A stretch of DNA of 11,345 nucleotides from Prevotellaceae bacterium (GTDB taxonomy: Bacteria > Bacteroidota > Bacteroidia > Bacteroidales > Paludibacteraceae). The notes under the pieces were generated by a model that was given only the letters and a program-made list of their open reading frames with translations, had not been told where the DNA came from and searched no databases. Below, in pieces: positions 1-6,014 of the stretch. The first letter of the stretch is position 1. Each line of letters begins with the position of its first letter. The position numbers and the translations under genes were made by a program. The stretch spans positions 1-11,345 of the forward strand of contig JAISXJ010000171.1 of the NCBI GenBank assembly GCA_031270565.1. The letters run 5' to 3'.

Positions 1-1010
1 ACAACACTGCGGTCGGCTTCCTGACAAAGCAAAATGCCGATACTTGGGTTCTCATTGCTGCGGCGCACATCGCGGTCGAGGGCTTCGAGATAAAATTCAA
101 GTTGCCCCATATATTCGGGCTTGAATTTTCCCTTTTTCAGTTCAATTGCCACCAAACACTGCAAACCTCTGTGAAAAAACACCAAATCCACTTTGAAAGT
201 AGAGTTGCCCACTTGCAATGGTAGTTCGGTTGCGTAATGCAGAAAATCTTTACCGATTTCGAGGATAAAATCTTTCATATTTTCCAAAATGCCGTTTTTC
301 AGGCGTTTTTCGGAATGTTTTTGGGGTAATCCGAGAAAATCAACAAAAACCGTATCTTTCAGCATTGGCGCAATTTGCGGGTAATTTTCTTTAAATCCTT
401 TGGAAAGATTATGCTTATCGCCCATCAATGAGGCGAAAGTTTGATTTTTGAGGCAACGACGCAACTCTCTCAAATTCAATCGTTCTTTATAAGAATAAAG
501 TACATAAAAAATTCGTTCTTCTAAGGTTTTGCAAGCATCCAAAATCTCAAAATGATTGGTCAATGTAGTCAGATTCAGAAAGGTTGGGAATTGTGCAATT
601 TCAAACTGCACAATTTGAACTTCTATTTGTGCCGTCACTGACGGCACAAATTCAACCCCATCTTTTAATTGTGCCGTTTTTGACGGCACAAATTGATTCA
701 ATTTCAGTCTTTCCTGATATTCAGCAAATTGCAATGACGAATAGGTTTCGTAAAGTGAAACCATTTTGTAAATTGTTCGTCTGCTAAAACCTTTCAAGGT
801 CGGGTCTTGTGCCCGCAGATATTCCGAAAGTTGCATCACGGTTTTGCTGCCCCAAGCAGAATTTTTGAGACGTGCAGACACATACGCACCTACTTCCCAC
901 GCAGTAAGCAAGTTCTCTTTATTGACTGTTTGCAATGCTTGTGAGCGGTGCTGCGAAATAATGCTATGCACTTGCTGAAACTCTTGTGTCGCTAAAATAT
1001 CTGTTGCCAT
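1..1010 (-). CDS. YhcG/DUF1016-family PD-(D/E)XK nuclease, 3' end outside window
   Basis: The minus strand is open from the ATG at 1010 to the left edge (336 codons, no stop), so the C-terminus is missing. The protein begins MATDILATQEFQQVHSIISQ and has the two-part YhcG layout. The N-terminal DUF1016_N part (residues about 1-110) includes SRRTIYKMVSLYETY. The C-terminal nuclease part shows D275 in KVDLVFF and E290-x-K292 in AIELKKGKFKPEYMGQLEFY, the D...ExK signature of PD-(D/E)XK enzymes. YhcG proteins are predicted nucleases, often found near restriction or other defence genes; the substrate is unknown. Between the two parts lies a hinge with the repeats FVPSKTAQL, FVPSVTAQI and IVQFEIAQF, encoded by DNA palindromes. 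No good Shine-Dalgarno precedes the start, as is usual in Bacteroidetes. The family assignment is firm; activity is inferred from the intact motif. Confidence 0.9.
   Translation of the reverse strand, partial: MATDILATQEFQQVHSIISQHRSQALQTVNKENLLTAWEVGAYVSARLKNSAWGSKTVMQLSEYLRAQDPTLKGFSRRTIYKMVSLYETYSSLQFAEYQERLKLNQFVPSKTAQLKDGVEFVPSVTAQIEVQIVQFEIAQFPTFLNLTTLTNHFEILDACKTLEERIFYVLYSYKERLNLRELRRCLKNQTFASLMGDKHNLSKGFKENYPQIAPMLKDTVFVDFLGLPQKHSEKRLKNGILENMKDFILEIGKDFLHYATELPLQVGNSTFKVDLVFFHRGLQCLVAIELKKGKFKPEYMGQLEFYLEALDRDVRRSNENPSIGILLCQEADRSV
589..694. repeat. Three consecutive in-frame palindromes inside the YhcG-like gene
   Basis: Three palindromes follow one another. At 589-615 the arms AATTGTGCA/TGCACAATT have a 9-base loop. 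At 625-651 the arms ATTTGTGCCGTCA/TGACGGCACAAAT are 13 bases with a single central base. At 669-691 the arms TTGTGCCGT/ACGGCACAA have a 5-base loop. Their centres lie about 36 and 42 bases apart, both multiples of three, so reading frame is kept. On the gene strand they encode repeats of FVPS-x-TAQ. Because the palindromes are in codon register, the opposite strand also reads FVPSLTAQ. The copy at 589-615 is the most diverged. Confidence 0.9.
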
Positions 1011-1029
1011 ATTTAAATAATTTTTGAAG

Positions 1030-1169
1030 TTATGCTGCCATAAGTACGTTTATTGTCTTGTACTTTTCCCAAACAGGCTGAAAATCTATCGTATCATTCA
1101 ACGATTTTGCTTTCGCTGTGGAATTTGGAGGGCTTCGCATAACTGTCTTATTCTTTCTGTAAATTCCAT
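1030..1169 (-). pseudogene. Broken remnant of a small HTH-type regulator gene
   Basis: On the minus strand an ATG at 1169 opens MEFTERIRQLCEALQIPQRK, then stops at 1098-1100 after 23 residues. This resembles the first helices of XRE-type HTH proteins, where MEF-x-ERIR-x-LRE and a following PQR-x-IA are common; that is recalled family knowledge and was not searched. A second frame, shifted by one base and open from 1140 to the TAA at 1030-1032, continues with SLNDTIDFQPVWEKYKTINV. Read together this looks like an N-terminus joined through a deletion and frameshift to a C-terminal remnant, only about 20 bases upstream of the YhcG-like start and on the same strand. It may have been the regulator of that gene. 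Alternatively the two short frames are unrelated chance ORFs. The HTH reading rests on about 20 residues. Confidence 0.4.
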
Positions 1170-1381
1170 TTCGTTTCTATTTTTCTGTGTCCTGAAAATT
1201 TTTGGTAAAGGTGCGACTATTTTCCGAATTAACAATCAAAAGCAAACAAGAAATTATCAACGTTTTAAGCAGCGAGAGCAGAATTAGTTATCAGTTATCA
1301 GTTTTCAGTGAATTTTGTAGTTTTTAGAGTGTAGAGTGTAGTTTTTTGCCCGTTAGGGCATAAATATCAATAGAAAAAACA

Positions 1382-1463
1382 GAACACAGATGACACAGAT
1401 TTAACAGATAAACGCCAGATTTCTATCTGTGAAAATCGTGTCTAATCTGTGTTATCAGTGTTC
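1382..1463. repeat. Imperfect inverted repeat of ACACAGAT type
   Basis: The left arm at 1382-1404 (GAACACAGATGACACAGATT...) and the right arm at 1441-1463 pair at 19 of 23 positions. A second, inner pair ACAGATA/TATCTGT lies at 1404-1410 and 1424-1430. The element is built of repeated ACACAGAT/ATCTGTGT words, a composition I associate with dispersed intergenic repeats in Bacteroidetes. It could fold into a long hairpin if transcribed. No coding frame is preserved. Confidence 0.7.
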
Positions 1464-1513
1464 AAAAATAAAGAATCATTATCTTGAGCATCCTGTTAAT
1501 TCTGTGAAAAATA

Positions 1514-1528
1514 GGGATGTCTCAAAAG
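1514..1528. mobile_element. Possible isolated insertion-sequence end
   Basis: The sequence GGGATGTCTCAAAAG resembles terminal inverted repeats of some insertion sequences (GGG-x-TGTCTCAAAA type). No transposase gene and no second copy in inverted orientation exist in the window, so at most it is a solo relic of an excised or decayed element. A chance match is possible. Confidence 0.25.
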
Positions 1529-1797
1529 TAATTTAGCCACGAAACAACCCCTCGGCGTAGCCAATAACTAAACTCTAAAAAAATATTATTCACTATTCGT
1601 TATTAACTATTCACTGCCAACTATGCCGAGTCGTGCAAAACGACTAAAGTTATTGAACAATAGAAAAGGACAAGCTCCTATCTTCCTTCGGATACTTTAT
1701 CTCCCGTTGGTCGCTGACCGTTGGTTCCTCAAAAGGAGAAAGACTGTCGTTCGCTTATGGTTGTGTCCGACTGCCCGCCCCCCAACCTACGTGATTC

Positions 1798-1819
1798 GGG
1801 CGCACACGCAGGTGCGCCC
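1798..1819. repeat. REP-like G+C-rich hairpin
   Basis: GGGCGCAC and GTGCGCCC form perfect 8-base arms around the loop ACGCAG. The hairpin stands in a G+C-rich patch inside an A+T-rich gap and is not followed by a T tract, so it is unlikely to be an ordinary terminator. It looks like a repetitive extragenic palindrome; the number of genomic copies cannot be seen here. Confidence 0.6.
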
Positions 1820-1871
1820 CAACAGCTGCGGCGACTTGTTTTTGCCACTTTTGTCAGTACAATTAAAAGAA

Positions 1872-1895
1872 TTTGACAAAACTGTCATACATTTG
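1872..1895 (+). promoter_or_regulatory. Possible hsp20 promoter with overlapping palindrome
   Basis: TACATTTG at 1888-1895 matches the Bacteroidetes -7 consensus TAnnTTTG. A TTTG lies at 1872-1875, but the spacer is only 12 bases instead of about 20, so the -33 match is doubtful. A palindrome TGACA-N4-TGTCA (1874-1887) sits directly upstream of the -7 box, and ATTTGAC is repeated at 1871 and 1891. A start near 1902 would give a leader of about 130 bases. The site could be a heat-shock operator, but no CIRCE element is present. Confidence 0.35.
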
Positions 1896-2018
1896 ACGTG
1901 AAAAAGGACATATAGGAGCCTTTTAGCCCTTTGGCATGTGATTTGACTTATAGCAGGTGAAGTTCATTATCAAAAAGGACTTCAAAAAAGTAATACTAAC
2001 AACTATAATAATTTTTTT

Positions 2019-2024
2019 GGAGGA
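2019..2024 (+). promoter_or_regulatory. Shine-Dalgarno site fixing the hsp20 start
   Basis: GGAGGA stands 7 bases before the ATG at 2032. It is the only strong Shine-Dalgarno site seen in the window. It decides against the in-frame ATG at 1957, which would add a 25-residue lysine- and isoleucine-rich extension that small heat-shock proteins lack. Confidence 0.85.
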
Positions 2025-2031
2025 TAAAACT

Positions 2032-2460
2032 ATGACACTTGTAAGAAGAAGTCAAAACTGGTTACCGTCAGTGTTCAACGATTTTTTCGATAACGCATGG
2101 ATGGAACGTACAAACGCCACGGCGCCGGCTATTAACGTAAAGGAATCGCAGGCAGAGTTTGAGGTACAGGTAGCTGCGCCCGGTATGACGAAAAACGATT
2201 TTTCTATCCGTATCGACGAAGACAACAATCTGGTAATCGCTATGGAGCGCAAAGCTGAGACCAAGACGGAAGACAGAGAAAGCCGTTATCTGCGCCGCGA
2301 GTTTTCCTATTCTAAGTTTATGCAGACCATGATTCTGCCGGACAACGTCGACAAAGACAAAATCGCCGCAAAAATGGAAGACGGCATACTCGAAATTCGG
2401 ATTCCAAAACGTTCGGAAGAGGAGATTAAAAAAGCGCAGCGGACGATAGAAATCGGATAA
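2032..2460 (+). CDS. hsp20: Small heat-shock protein (Hsp20/alpha-crystallin family)
   Basis: The 142-residue cytosolic protein is an ATP-independent holdase that binds unfolding proteins and passes them to DnaK and ClpB. The N-terminus carries MTLVRRSQNWLPSVFNDFFD, typical of bacterial Hsp20 of this phylum. The alpha-crystallin domain spans about residues 33-127, with AAPGMTKNDF, RREFSYSKFMQTMILPDNVD and the hallmark A-x(4)-DG-x-L motif (AAKMEDGILEIRIPK). The C-terminal IEI at 139-141 is the I-x-I anchor used for oligomer assembly. Length and all landmarks are normal. The gene stands alone: a gene-poor region lies upstream, a hairpin terminator immediately downstream, and nrdJ has its own leader. 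The strong ribosome site suggests high expression when induced. The family call is certain; heat inducibility is inferred. Confidence 0.97.
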   Translation: MTLVRRSQNWLPSVFNDFFDNAWMERTNATAPAINVKESQAEFEVQVAAPGMTKNDFSIRIDEDNNLVIAMERKAETKTEDRESRYLRREFSYSKFMQTMILPDNVDKDKIAAKMEDGILEIRIPKRSEEEIKKAQRTIEIG

Positions 2461-2504
2461 TACAGCCATCGGCTGAACACTGTCCTCACCAACGGACAGA
2501 CGAT

Positions 2505-2550
2505 AAAAAGAGGAAGGAATGACAACGATTCTTTCCTCTTTTTGTTTTTT
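2505..2550 (+). terminator. Rho-independent terminator of hsp20
   Basis: AAAAAGAGGAAGGAAT (2505-2520) pairs with ATTCTTTCCTCTTTTT (2528-2543) with one G-T pair, leaving a 7-base loop, followed by GTTTTTT. It ends about 90 bases after the hsp20 stop. Two smaller hairpins (2464-2474 and 2480-2499) lie between the stop and this site. Confidence 0.9.
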
Positions 2551-2670
2551 ACAGTACACGAGAAATTTTTGTTTTGGGAAACTTTTCAACAGAATTATTT
2601 TTTTAATCATCTCATAAACAACTTGATATTTTTTTTTGTGGAAAACTTTTTCCATTTCAACGAAAAGACT

Positions 2671-2702
2671 ATTGTGTATTTCAGGAAATGTTCGTAACAT
2701 TG
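2671..2702 (+). promoter_or_regulatory. Possible nrdJ promoter
   Basis: TAACATTG (2695-2702) differs by one base from TAnnTTTG, and ATTG (2671-2674) lies exactly 20 bases before it, the usual Bacteroidetes spacing. Transcription would start near 2709, leaving a leader of about 40 bases. The rest of the gap 2551-2748 is A+T rich; I see no cobalamin riboswitch and no NrdR box in it. Confidence 0.35.
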
Positions 2703-2748
2703 CACCCCGAAAAACAATTGAAATTGGGATAACAATAATGATAACGCT

Positions 2749-5340
2749 ATGAAGCAAAAAACCTACTTAGAAGAGGAAGCAAAAAAGGCTTCCATTGATT
2801 ATTTTAACGGAGACGAGTTGGCGGCGCAGGTGTGGATAACCAAATACGCGCTTAAAGATTCGGCACAAAATCTCTATGAAAAGACGCCCGACGACATGCA
2901 CTGGCGGTTGGCAAACGAGGTGGCGCGGATTGAAGCAAAATATCCGAATCCCATTTCGGCGCAGAAGCTTTTCGACCTGTTCAGCCATTTCCGCTACATC
3001 GTGCCGCAAGGCAGCCCGATGACGGGCATCGGGAACAACTATCAGGTATCGTCTTTGTCGAACTGTTTTGTTATTGGCGTGCCGGGCAATGCCGATTCTT
3101 ATGGCGCTATCATCAAATTAGACGAGGAGCAGGTGCAACTGATGAAGCGGCGCGGCGGCGTCGGACACGACTTGTCGCAGATTCGCCCCGAGGGGTCGCC
3201 CGTAAAGAACTCTGCCCTGACCTCAACGGGGATTGTGCCGTTCATGGAACGCTATTCCAACTCAACACGCGAGGTGGCACAGGGCGGCAGACGCGGGGCT
3301 TTGATGCTTTCGGTGTCGATAAAGCATCCCGATTCCGAAAAATTCATCAACGCAAAACTGGAACAGGGGAAAATCACGGGCGCAAATATCTCGGTGAAGG
3401 TGGACGACGAATTTATGAGCGCCGTCGAACGAAATGTACCCTACACACAGCAATATCCCATTGATTCCGACCAACCCACGCACGTGCAACAAATCAATGC
3501 GTCTGCTCTGTGGGCTAAAATCATTCATAATGCATGGAAATCGGCGGAGCCGGGCGTGCTGTTTTGGGATACAATCATTCGTGAGTCTGTGCCGGATTGT
3601 TATGCTGATTTGGGTTATCAAACCGTTTCCACCAATCCGTGCGGCGAGATTCCGCTTTGTCCCTACGACAGCTGCCGCCTGTTGGCTATCAATCTTTATT
3701 CGTATGTCAAAAACCCGTTTACCAAAGAGGCGGCGTTTGATTTTGTTCTTTTCCGGCAGCACGTACAGCTTGCACAGCGGATTATGGATGATATTATTGA
3801 TTTGGAGCTGGAAAAGATTGACCGTATTCTGGAAAAAGTGGCAAATGACCCCGAAAACGATGCCATAAAGTTAACCGAATATCAGTTGTGGCAAAAAATC
3901 AAGGAAAAGACGGCACAGGGGCGGCGCACCGGCGTCGGCACCACTGCCGAGGGGGATATGCTGGCAGCGTTGGGACTGCGTTACGGCACGGACGAGGCTA
4001 CCGACTTCTCGGAAGAGGTGCACAAGACCGTCGCCGTCGAAGCCTACCGGTCTTCGGTGATTATGGCAAAGGAGCGCGGCGCATTTGCCGTCTTCGACGC
4101 TGAACGCGAAGCCAAGAATCCCTTTATCCTCCGTCTGAAAGAGGCTGACGCCGATTTGTACGCCGAGATGAAACAGTACGGTCGTCGCAACATCGCCTGT
4201 CTGACCATAGCGCCGACGGGCAGCACCAGCCTGATGACGCAGACTTCCTCCGGCATCGAGCCTGCTTTTCTTCCCGTTTACAAGCGTCATCGTAAAGTGA
4301 ACCCGAACGATTTGCACGCACGCGTTGATTTTACCGACGAGCAAGGAGACTGCTGGGAAGAGTATATTGTTTTTCATCATAAGTTCGTCGACTGGATGCT
4401 GGCAAACGGGCACGACGTTATTAAACATTATTCCACAGAAGAATTAGACAGTCTGGTCGCGCTGTCGCCCTACTACAAGGCTACGTCCAACGATGTTGAC
4501 TGGCTGCAAAAGGTGAGGATGCAAGGGCGTATTCAGAAATGGGTCGACCACTCTATCAGCGTTACCATCAACCTGCCCGCGACGGCTACTGAGGAGCTGG
4601 TTAACACGCTCTACCTGGAGGCGTGGCGCTCCGGATGCAAGGGTATGACTATCTATCGCGACGGCTCTCGCGGCGCAGGCGTGCTGGAGCGTGTTGACAA
4701 TAAAACGTCCGAGACTGGGCAAACAACAGACGAGAAAAAAGCCGAAATAAAGGACAACCTGCGCTGCATCTGTTACGACGAAAGTGAGCGTTTGGTGCGC
4801 CCCAAGGAGTTGGATTGCGATGTCGTGCGGTTTCAGAATAAAAAGGAAAAATGGATTGCCTTTGTCGGTCTGCTCGAGGGACGCCCCTACGAAATCTTTA
4901 CGGGATTAGCCGACGACGAGGAGGGCATCCCGTTGCCCAAGTCAGTAACTTCCGGCAAAATCATTAAAGAGACGGACGAGAACGGCAACAAGCGTTACGA
5001 CTTTCAATTTAAGAACGTGCGCGGCTACAAAACCACCGTTGAAGGACTGTCGTACAAGTTCGACAAGGAATATTGGAACTACGCCAAACTTATATCCGGC
5101 GTGTTGCGTTATGGCATGCCTATCGACCAGGTTATAAAGCTCGTGTCGGGATTGCAGCTTGACAGCGAGAGCATCAACACCTGGAAGGCGGGCGTAGAAC
5201 GCGCACTGAAGAAATATATCCCCGACGGGACGCCTATCAACGGCACATTATGTCCGGAATGTCACGAAGCGAGTATTGTGGTGGCAGAGGGATGTTTCTT
5301 GTGTATGTCGTGTGGCTATTCCAAGTGCGGGAGTGTATGA
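2749..5340 (+). CDS. nrdJ: Adenosylcobalamin-dependent (class II) ribonucleoside reductase NrdJ
   Basis: This 863-residue cytosolic enzyme reduces ribonucleotides to deoxyribonucleotides for DNA synthesis, using a thiyl radical made from coenzyme B12 and therefore needing no oxygen and no NrdB. The active site is intact: N296, C298 (thiyl radical) and E300 lie in STNPCGEIPL. C309 stands 11 residues after C298, as in Thermotoga NrdJ, and with C106 in SSLSNCFV forms the redox pair. APTGSTS at 488-494 is the phosphate-binding loop. Residues from about 685 form a TSCPD domain (RPKELDCD..., GRPYEIFTG). The tail has a C-x2-C...C-x2-C-x2-C...C cluster (C835, C838, C849, C852, C855, C860), the usual cysteine-rich NrdJ end that re-reduces the active site. 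No ATP cone is seen at the N-terminus. ridA follows after 27 bases, probably in the same transcript. The ATG has no Shine-Dalgarno, normal in this phylum. Confidence 0.97.
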   Translation: MKQKTYLEEEAKKASIDYFNGDELAAQVWITKYALKDSAQNLYEKTPDDMHWRLANEVARIEAKYPNPISAQKLFDLFSHFRYIVPQGSPMTGIGNNYQVSSLSNCFVIGVPGNADSYGAIIKLDEEQVQLMKRRGGVGHDLSQIRPEGSPVKNSALTSTGIVPFMERYSNSTREVAQGGRRGALMLSVSIKHPDSEKFINAKLEQGKITGANISVKVDDEFMSAVERNVPYTQQYPIDSDQPTHVQQINASALWAKIIHNAWKSAEPGVLFWDTIIRESVPDCYADLGYQTVSTNPCGEIPLCPYDSCRLLAINLYSYVKNPFTKEAAFDFVLFRQHVQLAQRIMDDIIDLELEKIDRILEKVANDPENDAIKLTEYQLWQKIKEKTAQGRRTGVGTTAEGDMLAALGLRYGTDEATDFSEEVHKTVAVEAYRSSVIMAKERGAFAVFDAEREAKNPFILRLKEADADLYAEMKQYGRRNIACLTIAPTGSTSLMTQTSSGIEPAFLPVYKRHRKVNPNDLHARVDFTDEQGDCWEEYIVFHHKFVDWMLANGHDVIKHYSTEELDSLVALSPYYKATSNDVDWLQKVRMQGRIQKWVDHSISVTINLPATATEELVNTLYLEAWRSGCKGMTIYRDGSRGAGVLERVDNKTSETGQTTDEKKAEIKDNLRCICYDESERLVRPKELDCDVVRFQNKKEKWIAFVGLLEGRPYEIFTGLADDEEGIPLPKSVTSGKIIKETDENGNKRYDFQFKNVRGYKTTVEGLSYKFDKEYWNYAKLISGVLRYGMPIDQVIKLVSGLQLDSESINTWKAGVERALKKYIPDGTPINGTLCPECHEASIVVAEGCFLCMSCGYSKCGSV

Positions 5341-5367
5341 ATTATTAATCTTTAAAATAAAAACAAC

Positions 5368-5742
5368 ATGAAAAAAGTGATTTCAACGCCCCATGCGCCC
5401 AAAGCGATTGGTCCGTACAGTCAAGCCATTGAGGCGAACGGTACGTTGTATGTTTCGGGGCAATTGCCCGTAAATCCCGCGGACGGCTCTGTGGCGGAGA
5501 CTATTGAGGCGCAGACGGAGCAGTGTCTGACGAATATTAAGGCTATCCTTCAAGAGGCTGGTTACGATTTATCCTGCGTGGTAAAATCGGTGGTTTTGCT
5601 CGCCTCGATGGATGATTTTGCCGCTATGAACGCCGTTTACGGCAGGTTTTACACCACTGATATGCCGGCGCGTCTCTGCTACGCCGTGGCGAAGCTGCCG
5701 ATGGGGGTAAAGGTGGAGATTGACACCATTGCCGTGAAGTAG
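5368..5742 (+). CDS. ridA: RidA family 2-iminobutanoate/2-iminopropanoate deaminase
   Basis: The 124-residue protein has the full length of the RidA/YjgF/UK114 family. RidA hydrolyses reactive enamine/imine intermediates released by PLP enzymes such as threonine dehydratase, protecting other PLP enzymes; it works as a cytosolic homotrimer. Visible landmarks are the N-terminal APKAIGPYSQAI with Y17, YVSGQLPVNP (28-37), and the signature PARLCYAVAKLPMGVKVEID, with R102 that binds the substrate carboxylate, C104 and E117, so catalysis should be intact. The gene starts 27 bases after nrdJ without a promoter of its own that I can see and ends before a strong terminator, so co-transcription with nrdJ is likely. 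A functional link to nucleotide reduction is not evident. The leader is A rich with no Shine-Dalgarno. Confidence 0.96.
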   Translation: MKKVISTPHAPKAIGPYSQAIEANGTLYVSGQLPVNPADGSVAETIEAQTEQCLTNIKAILQEAGYDLSCVVKSVVLLASMDDFAAMNAVYGRFYTTDMPARLCYAVAKLPMGVKVEIDTIAVK

Positions 5743-5773
5743 CCGCTGTCATTGCGGGTGTTCTACGAACAGA

Positions 5774-5808
5774 GCGCGGCTGCCCCGTCGGGGCAGCCGC
5801 GCGTCTTT
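5774..5808 (+). terminator. Strong terminator of nrdJ-ridA
   Basis: GCGCGGCTGCCCC (5774-5786) and GGGGCAGCCGCGC (5790-5802) are perfect 13-base arms with a 3-base loop, followed by GTCTTTT. It lies about 30 bases after the ridA stop. The T tract is short but the stem is very stable. Confidence 0.88.
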
Positions 5809-5883
5809 TGTCCGAAAGGGAATGTAGTCCCAATGAACTTTCTTAAGTATCACTTTTTTAAATAAAACATAGATATTAAAATG

Positions 5884-5923
5884 GTATAAAGAGTTTATGT
5901 AATTAATTTTTAATTATTTATAC
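5884..5923. repeat. Nested A+T palindrome in the ridA/addB-like gap
   Basis: Outer arms GTATAAA/TTTATAC (5884-5890, 5917-5923) enclose TAATTAA-TTT-TTAATTA (5900-5916), with nine extra bases on the left side. Only A-T pairs form in the inner stem. The gap lies between convergent genes, so it may help to end minus-strand transcripts. A smaller GCATA-GGCT-TATGC hairpin is at 5946-5959. I see no gene in 5811-6014. Confidence 0.5.
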
Positions 5924-6014
5924 TAATGTCTTTAGACTTTGCAGAGCATAGGCTTATGCACAGAAAACACCTGACGGCGTTCACTATGCGTTATTCCCTG
6001 CTTTCGCACGTTAT

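Larger units (their letters stand above)
1170..1871. other. Gene-poor stretch with repeat debris
   Basis: I see no convincing gene here. The stretch holds short direct repeats (GTTATCA twice around 1288-1302), a small hairpin TGCCC-GTTA-GGGCA at 1347-1360, a diverged inverted repeat (1382-1463), an insertion-sequence-like end (1514-1528) and a G+C-rich segment from about 1690 to 1840. A 92-codon open frame at 1623-1901 (MPSRAKRLKLLNNRK start) crosses that segment. It is rich in Arg, Pro and Thr, has no recognisable domain and contains a perfect hairpin, so I do not call it a gene. Confidence 0.6.

Noticed and set aside
584..787. 67-codon plus-strand frame with FVPSLTAQ repeats
   Set aside because: It is antisense to the intact YhcG-like gene. 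Its repeats are the mirror image of in-register palindromes.
1024..1287. 87-codon plus-strand frame
   Set aside because: Cys/Phe-rich without a domain, no ribosome site, and antisense to the HTH-like remnant.
2551..2748. Cobalamin riboswitch before the B12-dependent nrdJ
   Set aside because: The gap is A+T rich and I see none of the conserved B12-element blocks. A covariance-model search would settle it.
2068..2757. 229-codon minus-strand frame over hsp20
   Set aside because: It is antisense to a certain gene and crosses its terminator. No domain.
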